Below are positions 49,336 to 57,885 of a stretch of DNA of 63,671 nt, one piece after another. This stretch comes from Streptomyces sp. NP-1717 (GTDB lineage: Bacteria > Actinomycetota > Actinomycetes > Streptomycetales > Streptomycetaceae). The stretch's first letter is position 1. Each line of letters opens with the position of its first letter. The notes beneath the pieces are model-generated. The model had not been told where the DNA came from. It saw nothing but the letters and a program-made list of their open reading frames with translations, and did no database searches. A program made the position numbers and the translations under genes. The DNA is taken from assembly GCF_022695985.1 (NCBI RefSeq), contig NZ_JAAPBF010000019.1, forward strand, positions 1-63,671. Reading direction: 5' to 3'.

Positions 49336-50805
49336 TCAGTCTGTGAACGCGCGAGGACGCATGGGCTCGGGCAGCTTCCGCGCGAGTTGCCGGGCGGCTT
49401 CGAGGACGGTGCGGTCTCCCAGGTAGGGGCCGATGATCTGGATGGCCAGCGGCAGACCGTCCGCGGTCTGCCCAGCTGGGAGGACCAGGGCTGGAAGTCC
49501 GACGGGGCCGGCGAGGTTGAGCCAGCTGGTCTGATCGAAGAAGGGGCGCTTCTGGCCGTCGACGGTGATGTACCGCTGCGGGGCTGGGGTGTTGGTCTGG
49601 TCGGCGACGGCGGCCGTGGGTGTGGCGGGGGTGATGAGGATGTCGTGCTCGTCGAAGTAGCGGTCCCAGGCCGCGCGGAGGTCCTGGCGTGCTTCATCGG
49701 CGACGCACCAGTCGCGGTGACGCATGGTCCGTGAGTGCAGGTACAGGGCGCTCGGGTCGTCGGCGGGGATCTTCTCGGCGGCCGTGACGTCGGCCGCGAA
49801 GGCCTCGTCGCCGGCGGTGGCCGAGGCGGTGGCGTACATGAGGCGCTGGAACAGTTTGTCGCTGTCGGCGAAGTCGACGGGCTTGGTGGAGTCGTCAACG
49901 GTGGCGCCGAGACCGCGCACGAGCTTGGCGATCTGTTCGAGGAGGGCGCGGGTGCCGGCGTCGACGCGGCAGTACGCGTCGTCGGCCCAGATGCCGACCC
50001 GGTACTCGCCGAGCGTGGCTTTGGCCGGGGCCGGGAGGTCGATTTTCCAGCCCGGCCGGTCCGCGGGGGAGGGGGAGGCGATGACGTCGAGGAGGAGGAC
50101 GAGGTTCTCGACGGTGCGGGCGATCGGGCCGAGCGTGATCATGTCGCTGCTGGTCGCCCAGCCGGGCAGGCGGGGAACGTGGCCGCGGGTGGGCACGATC
50201 GGGCTGGTGCCGCGCGAGGTGCGCAGGGCGTAGACACCGCAGTACGCGGCGGGAAGGCGAAGCGAGCCGGCGAGGTCGGAGCCGATTTCGAGGCTGGTGA
50301 AGCCCGCGGCGACCGCTGCCGCCGGGCCGCCGGAGGAGCCGCCGGCGGTCCTGTTGCCGTCGAAGGGGTTCTTGGTCGTACCGAAGATCGGGTTCGACGT
50401 CTGGATGTCCTGGCACATGGCCGGCACGTTCGTGTGGCCGATGATGATCGCACCGGCGTGGCGAAGCAGCGCGACGACATCGGCGTCACGGTCGGGAACG
50501 TGGTCGGTCAGGGCGGGGGAGCCGCAGGTGGTGCGCATCCCCTCGACCTCGAGGGCGTCCTTCACGGTCATCGGCAGACCGTGGAGCGGGCCGAGTGTCT
50601 TGCCGGTCGAGGCGAGATGCTGGTCGGCCTTGTCGGCGGCCGCGCGGGCGCCGGCGGCGTCGAGGGTGACGACGGCGTTCAGCTGCGGGTTCGACGTGGC
50701 GATGTGTTCGAGGTACTGCTCCAGGAGTTTGCGGCTGGTGATCCGGTGCCCGCGCAGAGCGGCCAGCTGCTCGCCGGCGGCTGCCAGGTGAAGGGGTCCG
50801 GTCAT
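49336..50805 (-). CDS. Amidase (amidase signature family)
   Basis: This 489-aa hydrolase of the GatA/amidase signature family cleaves C-N bonds of amides. The catalytic Lys is in MTVKDALE, the cis-Ser in the TAGGSSGGPAAA motif and the nucleophile Ser in GSDLAGSLRLPA. The C-terminal half has the usual PALVLPAGQTADGLPLAIQI. ATG 50805 has AGGAGC upstream; the frame extends 36 codons further without supporting features. The gene is intact although its neighbours are damaged. The physiological substrate is unknown. Confidence 0.88.
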   Translation of the reverse strand: MTGPLHLAAAGEQLAALRGHRITSRKLLEQYLEHIATSNPQLNAVVTLDAAGARAAADKADQHLASTGKTLGPLHGLPMTVKDALEVEGMRTTCGSPALTDHVPDRDADVVALLRHAGAIIIGHTNVPAMCQDIQTSNPIFGTTKNPFDGNRTAGGSSGGPAAAVAAGFTSLEIGSDLAGSLRLPAAYCGVYALRTSRGTSPIVPTRGHVPRLPGWATSSDMITLGPIARTVENLVLLLDVIASPSPADRPGWKIDLPAPAKATLGEYRVGIWADDAYCRVDAGTRALLEQIAKLVRGLGATVDDSTKPVDFADSDKLFQRLMYATASATAGDEAFAADVTAAEKIPADDPSALYLHSRTMRHRDWCVADEARQDLRAAWDRYFDEHDILITPATPTAAVADQTNTPAPQRYITVDGQKRPFFDQTSWLNLAGPVGLPALVLPAGQTADGLPLAIQIIGPYLGDRTVLEAARQLARKLPEPMRPRAFTD

Positions 50806-51186
50806 GTGAGGGCTCCTGGAGGGGCGGTGGTGCGGGCTGGCTGGGGTGGTCATGGCGGTGACCGCGGCACGGGCTGCCGCAGCGGTGAGCACGGTGCGGC
50901 TGGTTTCGCTCACGAAGACGGGTTCTGGCTCAGGTTCTGTGAACCCATGCCGACCCGGTTTGCGCCCGCCTGCACGCTGAGGAGCGAGCCGCTGACCTGA
51001 CGGTTCAACAGGACTACCAGGTCCTGCATGCTGAGGGCCAGCCCGGCTCTGCGGAAGTTGTGCCTGAGTGTGATGTCAATGGCTCCCCGGCCGTGAGCAA
51101 CCGACAGTCGGGAACACATGTCCATGGCCCTCGCTGCGACCCGGATCGCCGTTCTCGTGGTGGTGTCGCGACGGCAGACTACGGAG
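50806..51186. other. Gap without recognisable gene
   Basis: This gap of 381 bases lies between the amidase and the DUF6193 gene. A weak leftward frame (50910-51125, including LRHNFRRAGLALSMQDLVVL) could be a gene scrap, but I see no start or family match. No repeats or operators stand out. Confidence 0.5.
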
Positions 51187-51863
51187 ATGGACTCCGACCT
51201 CTACCCTGATCTGGCCGCTGCGGGCAGCCTGGCCGCGGCGTTGGAACAGCTTGCGGCCGAACTCGGTGTCGATCTCACGGTGGTACCCGGCGATTGGGGT
51301 CCACTCGTTTCGGCCGGCATCGCCTCGTCGGTCCCTGAGCGCAAGCCGCTGTCCGTTCACATCGGGGCGGAGAGCCGCTGGTTCGGTGTCTCAGGCTGGA
51401 GTCGCGGAGTCGAACTCATCACCGGAGCCACGCCCGACCTGGCCGATGTCGTCAGGGCCGGAGCGGCGTGGGGGCGGGGCGGGAGTCTGCGGGAGCTGCG
51501 GGCGGAGCTGTCGTTTGTGCGCAGTGGCGCACGATGCGGGAGCAGGCGGCCGAGGAACCGGATTTCACAGGTTTCGGCGAACTCGTGGAAGCGGCTCATG
51601 CAGAACCACGGCTGCGACAGCTCTATGTATTCTCCAGCCACTGGACACTCGGCTTCAGCTCCTGCACCGGATTCCAGTTCCGCGATGAGGTGGCCATCGT
51701 CCCCTCATACAGTGGCAGCCCATTCCGCGTGAAGAAGTATCCACTCTCCGACGATGTTCTCGGCGAGGCCGCCACAGCCGAGGAAGCCGTGGCCCTGGCG
51801 GTGTGCCACCTCCCCACCGATCTCGGTCCGGCCGTCACGGGAACCGCCGAACACGATGGATGA
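51187..51863 (+). pseudogene. Frameshifted DUF6193 family gene
   Basis: The first frame (MDSDLYPDLAAAGSLAAALE, SVHIGAESRWFGVSGWSRGV, GSLRELRAELSFV) is the start of a DUF6193 protein. Near 51510-51520 the frame shifts and continues in another (AQWRTMREQAAEEPDFTGFG, LYVFSSHWTLGFSSCTGF, EEAVALAVCHLPTDLGP), which is the family's usual ending. The join also looks shortened by some residues compared with the family, so this is an indel rather than a lone base error. DUF6193 proteins are Streptomyces accessory proteins of unknown function. ATG 51187 gives the usual N terminus. Confidence 0.65.
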
Positions 51864-51997
51864 CGAACGCGACCAAGTCTCTGACCGTCACCCCTCCGGC
51901 CTGGTTCACTTCAAGCGGCTCTGGCTCAACTTCTGTGATGTGGCCACTGCGAGTAACCGGTTGGGGATGACATTCCCAGCTGGTTACTCTCCGGGCC

Positions 51998-52540
51998 ATG
52001 AGCGGACCGGTGTTGGTGATCGAGTTGGCGGAGGCCGTCCCTCGCGCGGGGATCCACAGACTCCGCGAGTTCCTGCTTGGCGCCTCGGCACGGTTCGAGG
52101 AGAAGCGGGTCGGCGAGTACGGCCTGAACATTCACGCGGAGAGCCTCGGGATTGAGGACGCCGGGGACGAAGACGGACGCCGGCCCGTCCTGGTCTCACT
52201 CATGGGGCCCGGGATCGGTGACGAGGCTATCTTCGATGCCGAGCACGCCGATGAAGTGGACCAGGAACCTCTCATCGGCTTCGCCCCCACCCACGCGGCC
52301 GACATCATCGCGTTCTGCAACCGTCCTGTGGATCACCTCGTCACGGCCTTGCTGACCGCCGCCGTCATGGACGTGATCGGTGGTGTCGCCAACGCCGAGC
52401 TACGAGACGATCAGGTTTCAATCGTGGCCGGCCTTCCGGGCATCGTCGCCACAATGACCGATCCATGGCCCGCCGCGTACGGCTCGGCGCAATTCCTCCG
52501 AGCGTGGGCCCAACAGCCCGGTTTCCGGCTCCTGAAGTAG
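51998..52540 (+). CDS. Hypothetical protein, possibly DUF6368 type
   Basis: This 180-aa soluble protein starts MSGPVLVIELAEAVPRAG and contains LVSLMGPGIGDEAIF, FAPTHAADIIAFCNRPVDH and a C-terminal SAQFLRAWAQQPGFRLLK. The pattern recalls the DUF6368 family of Streptomyces accessory proteins; I am only moderately sure. It is intact, with an ATG start, in a region of damaged genes. The layout (short, acidic, single domain) is also typical of immunity proteins that have lost their toxin. Confidence 0.55.
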   Translation: MSGPVLVIELAEAVPRAGIHRLREFLLGASARFEEKRVGEYGLNIHAESLGIEDAGDEDGRRPVLVSLMGPGIGDEAIFDAEHADEVDQEPLIGFAPTHAADIIAFCNRPVDHLVTALLTAAVMDVIGGVANAELRDDQVSIVAGLPGIVATMTDPWPAAYGSAQFLRAWAQQPGFRLLK

Positions 52541-52560
52541 CCGGAACTCAGCCAGCCGGC

Positions 52561-53217
52561 TCACGCGAGTAGTACCCGCCTGCGGAACAACTTGAGACCG
52601 GCTCGGCCGAACATCTGGCGCTTGAGCATTTTGATCCGGTTGACATGGCCTTCGACCGCGCCTGAGCCCCAGGCCGGGGTCAATCCCGCGGTGACGGCGT
52701 CGAGGTCGCGGTCGATGCCGGCGGCGAGAGTGTGGAGGCAGGGCCCTCGTTCCAGCGGTCGTCCAGATAGGACGTGTAGTCGTCGAGCACCGAGGGCCGG
52801 TTCCGCCACTGGCCCTTGAACAGGTCCCTCGGGCCTCTCGGCGAATCGGTGTTCAGTCGGCCATGCTGAACCTGACGGTTCTTCTTCCGGCGCGGGCCCA
52901 GGCTCGGGTTCGCGGGCGGGCAAGGGCTCGCATCCATCGGCGGTGCTGGGCAACCGCTCGTTCGGCGGCATCGCTCAGGTTGCGCCAGAGATGCCACCGG
53001 TCTGCGACCTGGATGGCTTGCGGGGCGCCGACGGTGGCGCCTTTGGCGAAGAACCGTGCCCGGTCGCGGCAGACGACCTCGATGCCCGGCCGGTCAGCGA
53101 GCCAGGCCGCCAGGCTGGACGCTTCCCCGTCTCGATGCCCATGTCCACCGACAGCACCACGACGTCCGCGACCGAGGGGAACAACAACTCTTCGAGCCGA
53201 AGCACGACCTCTTCCAC
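52561..53217 (-). pseudogene. Internally deleted ISL3-family transposase, copy 1
   Basis: Three pieces of one ISL3 transposase remain in order on the minus strand. The N-terminal start [20 protein letters not shown] is near 53217. The middle follows directly ([39 protein letters not shown]). The C terminus ends SGAVEGHVNRIKMLKRQMFG and LKLFRRRVLLA at 52561. The zinc-finger region and the first DDE residues are missing between the first two pieces, and the frame changes at least twice, so it is inactive. I could not identify its terminal inverted repeats. Confidence 0.8.
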
Positions 53218-53330
53218 GGCCCCGAACTGCCAGCCAACCGCCGGGCCGACGGCCCATTTCGGGCGACTTCATGTACGACTCCAAGGTGTCCAGCTGTCAC
53301 CTAGCGTGGGCGCTCCACAGTTACGCTCCG

Positions 53331-53762
53331 TTACGTCTGGACATCGAAGAGAGCAATGGATGGGGGTGGCGGGGCAAGCACTGCGCGAAGGCGCGTCAGT
53401 ATGGCTCGCCACTGCTTCCAATCCTCCGGGTCGACCCAACTTGAGGATGGCCCGTCCTCGTCGCTGGCGATGCGGGCGAGGGCTTCGTCGGCGAGTGCTC
53501 GAAGGTCGGAAGGGAACACGGGCATCGGTGTTTCCGGACCGTAGGACATGTCGGCGGGTTCGCCTCCCGGGCATTGCGCCGCGATCAAGGCGGCGGCGGC
53601 CACCGCCTCTTCCGCTTCCGTGAGGTAGCCGGTCGCATCGATCGTCCGGATGAGCACGCCTCGGATCAGGGCTTCACGCGCCTCGGGCGCGGCATCGTCG
53701 AGCGCGTTGGCGAAATCCGCGGCTGTGTCGTTGTCGAAGGGACCGGTATCCCAGGTGCCCAT
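53331..53762 (-). CDS. DUF4259 family protein
   Basis: This 143-aa protein begins MGTWDTGPFDNDTAADF, the unmistakable start of the DUF4259 family, and continues with helical segments (EAEEAVAAAALIAAQCPGG, LRALADEALARIASD). The family is widespread beside toxin and accessory loci and may include immunity proteins; no activity is established. ATG 53762 has AAGGAG at the right distance. It is intact but lies between two broken ISL3 transposases, so it may have arrived as cargo. Confidence 0.85.
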   Translation of the reverse strand: MGTWDTGPFDNDTAADFANALDDAAPEAREALIRGVLIRTIDATGYLTEAEEAVAAAALIAAQCPGGEPADMSYGPETPMPVFPSDLRALADEALARIASDEDGPSSSWVDPEDWKQWRAILTRLRAVLAPPPPSIALFDVQT

Positions 53763-53818
53763 GCTGATCTCCTTGCGTATGGTCGCCCGGATCCTCGCAT
53801 CAGGCACTGACAACACGA

Positions 53819-54070
53819 CTACGGGGCGAGCAGGACCCATTTACGAAGAAGGCCGAAGTCTGCGCGGCCGAACATCTGGCGCTTGAGGGCGTCGCGGTCA
53901 CGGTCGATGCCGGTTGCGAGAGTGTGGAGACTGGGCAGGTCGTCCTGGCGGACGACGTCGAGCCACTGCGGGAGTCGATCACCCTGACGTTCGGTGAGCA
54001 TGTGGGCGAAGGAGACCGGACGCGACCGGTCAGGCCATCGAGTTGGGGCAGTTGGCCAGGACGGCCTTGA
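53819..54070 (-). pseudogene. Internally deleted ISL3-family transposase, copy 2
   Basis: This is a second ISL3 C-terminal remnant. It reads SLHTLATGIDRDRDALKRQM, joining the conserved HTLA-GIDRD segment directly to LKRQMFGRADFGLL. In copy 1 about 90 bases lie between these points, including the SGAVEGHVNRIK motif, so copy 2 carries a clean internal deletion. More 5' transposase-like sequence reaches to about 54070. The two copies share long identical stretches such as CGGCCGAACATCTGGCGCTT. Confidence 0.75.
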
Positions 54071-54199
54071 GCCGGAGCTGTTCGATCTCGGTCAGTGTCT
54101 CTGGTCGGCTGAGGATCCATCTCGTCACCACGCGGGGTGCCGGCGGCTGCGCCTATCTCGCGGGTAGGCGCTGACCCGACCGTAGGTGCCGCGATAGCC

Positions 54200-54387
54200 C
54201 AAGGGAACGATCTCCTCCCAAAGCTTCCAGGCGTTGGTGCAGTCCTCGTTCCATGGCTGCGGGAGATCGGGGCCTGGTCGGCTTGTCCAGCACCGCCTCG
54301 GTCGCGCATCAGCTCGGCCGTATGGAGGAGCTGGGGATGATCAGCCGCAGCGCCCGGCGCTGGCATTCCGTCCGGCTCGGAGCCTGA
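54200..54387 (+). pseudogene. LexA-like winged-helix fragment
   Basis: From about 54250 one frame reads REIGA and another, from 54274, continues VGLSSTASVAHQLGRMEELG, then MISRSARRWHSVRLGA and a stop at 54387. Together they recall the LexA-type DNA-binding motif (REIGEAVGLSSxxSVxxQL, then the recognition helix and wing). There is a frameshift between the two parts, no start codon, and no catalytic domain. It is a remnant of a short HTH protein or of a lexA-like gene. Confidence 0.55.
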
Positions 54388-54410
54388 TCAACGCCGGCGG
54401 GGCCGTCCTC

Positions 54411-55373
54411 TTAAATCCAATGGATCCAGTCGCCGTGCGGGTGGGTGAAGGAGACAGGTGTGCCGTCGACGGAGAGGACGAACGGCGAGGTCTCGAACTG
54501 GGGCGGCGTGACGTCGGTAACCACGCCCGGCCCTTCGTTCGCTATCCATACGACGTCGAGTTCGCGGGTAAGCGCGGCGAAGTGGGCGCGGAGTTGCGGG
54601 CTGATGTATACCAGCACCGCTGAGTGGAACACCACGACACGCGTGTTCCGGGGCGCTTGCTCGACGCAGGCTGGCAGCGCTTCGAGCAGGTCGCCTTCGT
54701 GCACGGGCACCGGATGGCGCTGTGCGGTTGCCAGTGCGGAGACGAGGCGTTCGTGGCGGGCCGTCTGCCCTGGCCACACCAGGCACTCGAGCCAGGACCG
54801 GTCCTCGGGGTCAGACGGATCGAGGGGGTTGAGGTCGATGCCGGTCGCCCATGCCACCTCGGGGATCCGCAGTTCCGGGTGATGTCCTTCCGCCCGGCAC
54901 CGGAGTGTCGGCGCCTGTGGGTCACTGCCGGTCAGGTGTGTGTGGCCGTAGTCGTAGGAGTACCGGTCGATGTTCAGGCACAGTCCGGCGCTCGCGCCGA
55001 CCTCGATCAGGGCGAGCGGCCCATCGAGCGCAGCCAGCGCGGGCAGGAGTGTTGCGCAGCGGCCCGGTTCGTTGGTCTGGGTGCGCCGGGACAGCATCAG
55101 CGCCCGCAGTTCCCCGGCCTGTGTGGTGGCCAGTTCCCGAAGAGCGTCCGGTGCGGGTGCCGTGCGCAGCATGTGGCGGGCTGCGGCGAACAGGAGGTTC
55201 GGCTGGCGCTTGTTGGCGGGCAGGGTGCCCAGGAAACCCAGTACGTCCGGGTCGGACGCGACGGAGAGGGCGAGCGTCTCGTAGGCGGGGGACCGTCCCG
55301 CCGCCTCGTGCTCGGCGAAGCGGCGGTAGTTCTCTGCCGTCGTCACGCGGTCGTCCAAGCCCGTCATCGCCAT
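54411..55373 (-). CDS. DUF2332 family protein
   Basis: This 320-aa protein of the DUF2332 family is common in actinobacteria. It shows the N-terminal YRRFAEHEAAGRSPAYETLA, the middle LIEVGASAGLCLNIDRYSYD, which looks like a methyltransferase-type SAM motif (VGASAG), VVVFHSAVLVYI and the C-terminal HPHGDWIHWI. The fold is consistent with a SAM-dependent enzyme, but activity is not established. The start is ATG 55373 (MAMTGLDD) or the ATG six bases inside. It is an intact single gene. Confidence 0.85.
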   Translation of the reverse strand: MAMTGLDDRVTTAENYRRFAEHEAAGRSPAYETLALSVASDPDVLGFLGTLPANKRQPNLLFAAARHMLRTAPAPDALRELATTQAGELRALMLSRRTQTNEPGRCATLLPALAALDGPLALIEVGASAGLCLNIDRYSYDYGHTHLTGSDPQAPTLRCRAEGHHPELRIPEVAWATGIDLNPLDPSDPEDRSWLECLVWPGQTARHERLVSALATAQRHPVPVHEGDLLEALPACVEQAPRNTRVVVFHSAVLVYISPQLRAHFAALTRELDVVWIANEGPGVVTDVTPPQFETSPFVLSVDGTPVSFTHPHGDWIHWI

Positions 55374-55773
55374 GTCGTGATCATATGAGCCGGTCCGGAG
55401 TCGGCCGAAGCCCCGGGGATCAGAAACAGCCTCTCACCTGTCCGGCCCCAGCGGCTGAGCGGCCTGGCCGGCGGAGGGTTCCACCGGAGGGAGGCTCCAC
55501 AGAGAGTTGGAGGGGTGTCTTCAGCGGGTGACCGCGAGTGTGACCGAAGGTGGGAGCCACCCGAACCGGACACTGTGCGTTCCCGCCGTTCAACCCTGGT
55601 GGGCAAGCCCAGTGGGCTGCGGCGACTCCTCTTCCCGCGCGACAGTCGAGGGGAGAGGTCGCTCCGGCCTCCGGCACCAACTGGAGGCCGGTTCGCTGCG
55701 TTCCGGGCCCACCTCAGACCTGACCTCTCACTTCTGGGAGACAGGCCCTAGGGATCCGGCCAATGACTTCGGG
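55374..55773. other. Gap without recognisable gene
   Basis: These 400 bases separate two leftward genes. Several short frames exist in all directions, but none has protein-like codon use together with a start and an RBS. No clear hairpin, operator or mobile-element end is seen. It presumably holds the promoter of the DUF2332 gene. Confidence 0.5.
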
Positions 55774-56220
55774 TCAGGTCCGCTTGCGGCTCGCGATCTC
55801 GTCAGAGAGCTGCCGCACATGGGCGGGGTCCGCGTCCCGGGCAAGGGCGACGTAGTGGTCCATGACGGCCGGCCGGTAGCGCACGGGCAACGTCTGTCCT
55901 GGGGCGAGTCGGGTGAGCTCGGTGATCGTGAGGTCTTCGTCTGCGATACCGCGGAACGAGATGCCGCTGGCGGTCTCCACGTCGAACATCAGGACGACGC
56001 GTGGATTGCCGTTGACCTCCCGCCAGTCGACGAGAACGCCGAGCGCAAGCGCCCCCGTACGCAGTTCCGCATTGCGCTTCCGTGCATCGCTGCTCAGGAG
56101 CGGGTTCGGGGCGACGCCCGGGAAGTCCGGCCCGACGCCGAGCGATTCCCGACTCAGGTCGGGCCTGAGCTGCGCCGTCAGATCGTTCAGATCGTTGAGC
56201 TTCTTCTTCCAACCGAACAT
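55774..56220 (-). CDS. Conserved hypothetical protein, 148 aa
   Basis: This small soluble protein begins MFGWKKKLNDLNDLTAQLRP and contains VLVDWREVNGNPRVVLMFDV and LPVRYRPAVMDHYVALARDA. I recall similar Streptomyces proteins without an assigned role. The ordered strand pattern in the second half suggests a small beta-rich domain. The start is ATG 56220. It has normal codon use and is intact, unlike the sequence just upstream of it. Confidence 0.7.
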   Translation of the reverse strand: MFGWKKKLNDLNDLTAQLRPDLSRESLGVGPDFPGVAPNPLLSSDARKRNAELRTGALALGVLVDWREVNGNPRVVLMFDVETASGISFRGIADEDLTITELTRLAPGQTLPVRYRPAVMDHYVALARDADPAHVRQLSDEIASRKRT

Positions 56221-56908
56221 CCTGACCCCTCCCTCACACCGGTGCCGGAATCTCGGCCCGGCGCGCTTCGCCCTCACCGCGATTGGACGGCGCGGCCATT
56301 CCCGACCACCGTCGCATCGCCTCGTCCCGATGGGGTGTCGCCGTCTGCGGTCGCGGACGGGCTCGGTCGGTGCACCCGTCTGTCGAACGAGCCACGTCCG
56401 CACGCCGACAGGAGGACCAAGCCGTGATCGAATTGACCCCAACAGTAGCGGGCTTCCGGGTATCGCGCAGTTGCGCGACAATTCGCGTTCCGTGGCAAGG
56501 CCGGGGTGCTGGTCTCGTGCGGTGCCGCGCCGCGCAGCCGTGGAACCAACCACAAGACTGGCACTGCCTCCCGCCGAACGGCGGAAGGGCAGTTCCGGAA
56601 GTGAACGTAACGAGTCGTCCTTCGATCGTAGAGGATGAGGGGCAGGGCGCCCGTCGCCGGTGTCCGGACCCGCGTCGCGATCATGGCCGGACCGTGAAGA
56701 GCTCAACTCCTCACCCGGGCAGCGTGATTGCGAAACGTCACGACCGTCACCCGCCCGGATGTTCATGTACGCGGACACGGACGAGCCCCGAATGGGCGCT
56801 CCACCCGCTCCCACTGCGACAAGCTCCATATTCGCCATCCGCCCATGGCTCCCGTGCGCACCGTCCGACCAACGCCAACACACTGCAACTCCCCATACGA
56901 ACGCTTCA

Positions 56909-57080
56909 CCAGTGGCGCCGGGACACGACCGAGGTGATCGTCGGTGCGGTTACCGGCACCTTGGCCCGGCCTCAACTGCTCGTCCCGGGCCGGTACGACA
57001 CCGACGGGGTACTGCGGTCGGTGGGCCGTACGACGGTGCTGCGGCCGGACGCGGCCCACCAGTTCACCGGCCGGCTTGGG
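56909..57080 (+). pseudogene. ATP-dependent DNA ligase C-terminal fragment
   Basis: One frame reads QWRRDTTEVIVGAVTGTLAR, then LVPGRYDTDGVLRSVGRTTV and LRPDAAHQFTGRL. The pattern TTE-IVGAVTGTLARPQLLV-GR-D--G-LR-VGRT--LRPD is the OB-domain region of actinobacterial ATP-dependent DNA ligases. Only these ~55 residues are present; the adenylation domain and the C terminus are missing. It is a stranded fragment. Confidence 0.65.
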
Positions 57081-57239
57081 CTCCTGTGGTGGGCGCTTGG
57101 AGGGCTCCTTGGGGACCCACTTGGGTGCCCAGACAGTCGGGCGCGGTAAATCCCCTGTTCAGAGCCCGTATTGGTCGCTGGTCGGGGCCGTTGCAACTCC
57201 TTTCTCTCTCTATGGAGAGGAAAGTAGGGGGCGGCAGAG

Positions 57240-57617
57240 CCCGCGCCCCTCGACCTTCACCGGGACCGTCTGCAAGCCCAAGGCCCCGGCAAGCTGCTGG
57301 CAGCTCAGGCCTCGGCCCGCTTCCGACTCCAGTACCGACACGATCCGCTGGTAGTCCGGCGCGAGCGAGGACCGACACAGTCATGCTTGGGTCCGGTGCG
57401 GCACCGGCGATCCGGCCATCGCGCCCAGCGCCGGCTCCGCGACCGCGGAGGACGGCTCGGCCAGCAGCTCGGCCGCGCGGGCACCCACCAGCCGCTGAAG
57501 CGTGCATTCCGCCTCCCCGAGCGCGGGCTGCACCCGCTCGGCCTCGTCCCGCGACCGCGCGATCTCTTCCCGGGCCTTCTTCTCCCGGGCCTCCAGCAGA
57601 CCGAGCAGCGACGGCAC
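57240..57617 (-). pseudogene. Remnant of a transposon-associated helper protein
   Basis: The first part (MPSLLGLLEAREKKAREEIA, coiled-coil like, to VAEPALGAMAGSPVPH) ends in one frame at 57381. The continuation SLAPDYQRIVSVLESEAGRG and LSCQQLAGALGLQTVPVKVE is in another frame further left, then stops making sense after VEGRGL. I recall this two-part protein (coiled coil plus small HTH) beside Streptomyces transposase genes. The frameshift and missing end show decay. Confidence 0.6.
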
Positions 57618-57843
57618 CCGCCGCCTCCACGAGCCAGGCGAGCGGACGCACCCAGCTCATCTCTCCCGTCGCACTCGGCGTTCATGCTCACCCGCCCCGA
57701 ACCAACGGATCACGTTCGGAAAGCGGATGGCGTCCGAGCCCAGGGTGCGGGGCGTGGCAATGGGCCGACATCCGGCCACGCCGGTAGCCGGAGTCATAGG
57801 CGATTGCTGTCGACCAAGCTCTATACAGCTCTGAATCCAGACC

Positions 57844-57851
57844 TGTATACA
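57844..57851. promoter_or_regulatory. GntR operator copy 1 (TGTATACA), before CitMHS gene
   Basis: The palindrome TGTATACA lies 34 bases before the transporter start codon. A related half-site CTATACAG occurs 24 bases further upstream (57821-57828). Confidence 0.75.
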
Positions 57852-57885
57852 TGCCGTGTTACGGCTGCACAGAGAGGAGATGACC

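Larger units (their letters stand above)
56221..57885. other. 1.7-kb gap of gene remnants
   Basis: No intact gene is visible here. Recognisable pieces are an ATP-dependent DNA ligase scrap (about 56909-57080, plus strand) and a transposon-associated helper protein in two frames (about 57240-57617, minus strand). The remaining frames are random-looking translations of GC-rich sequence. The right end carries the operator and promoter region of the CitMHS gene. Confidence 0.7.
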
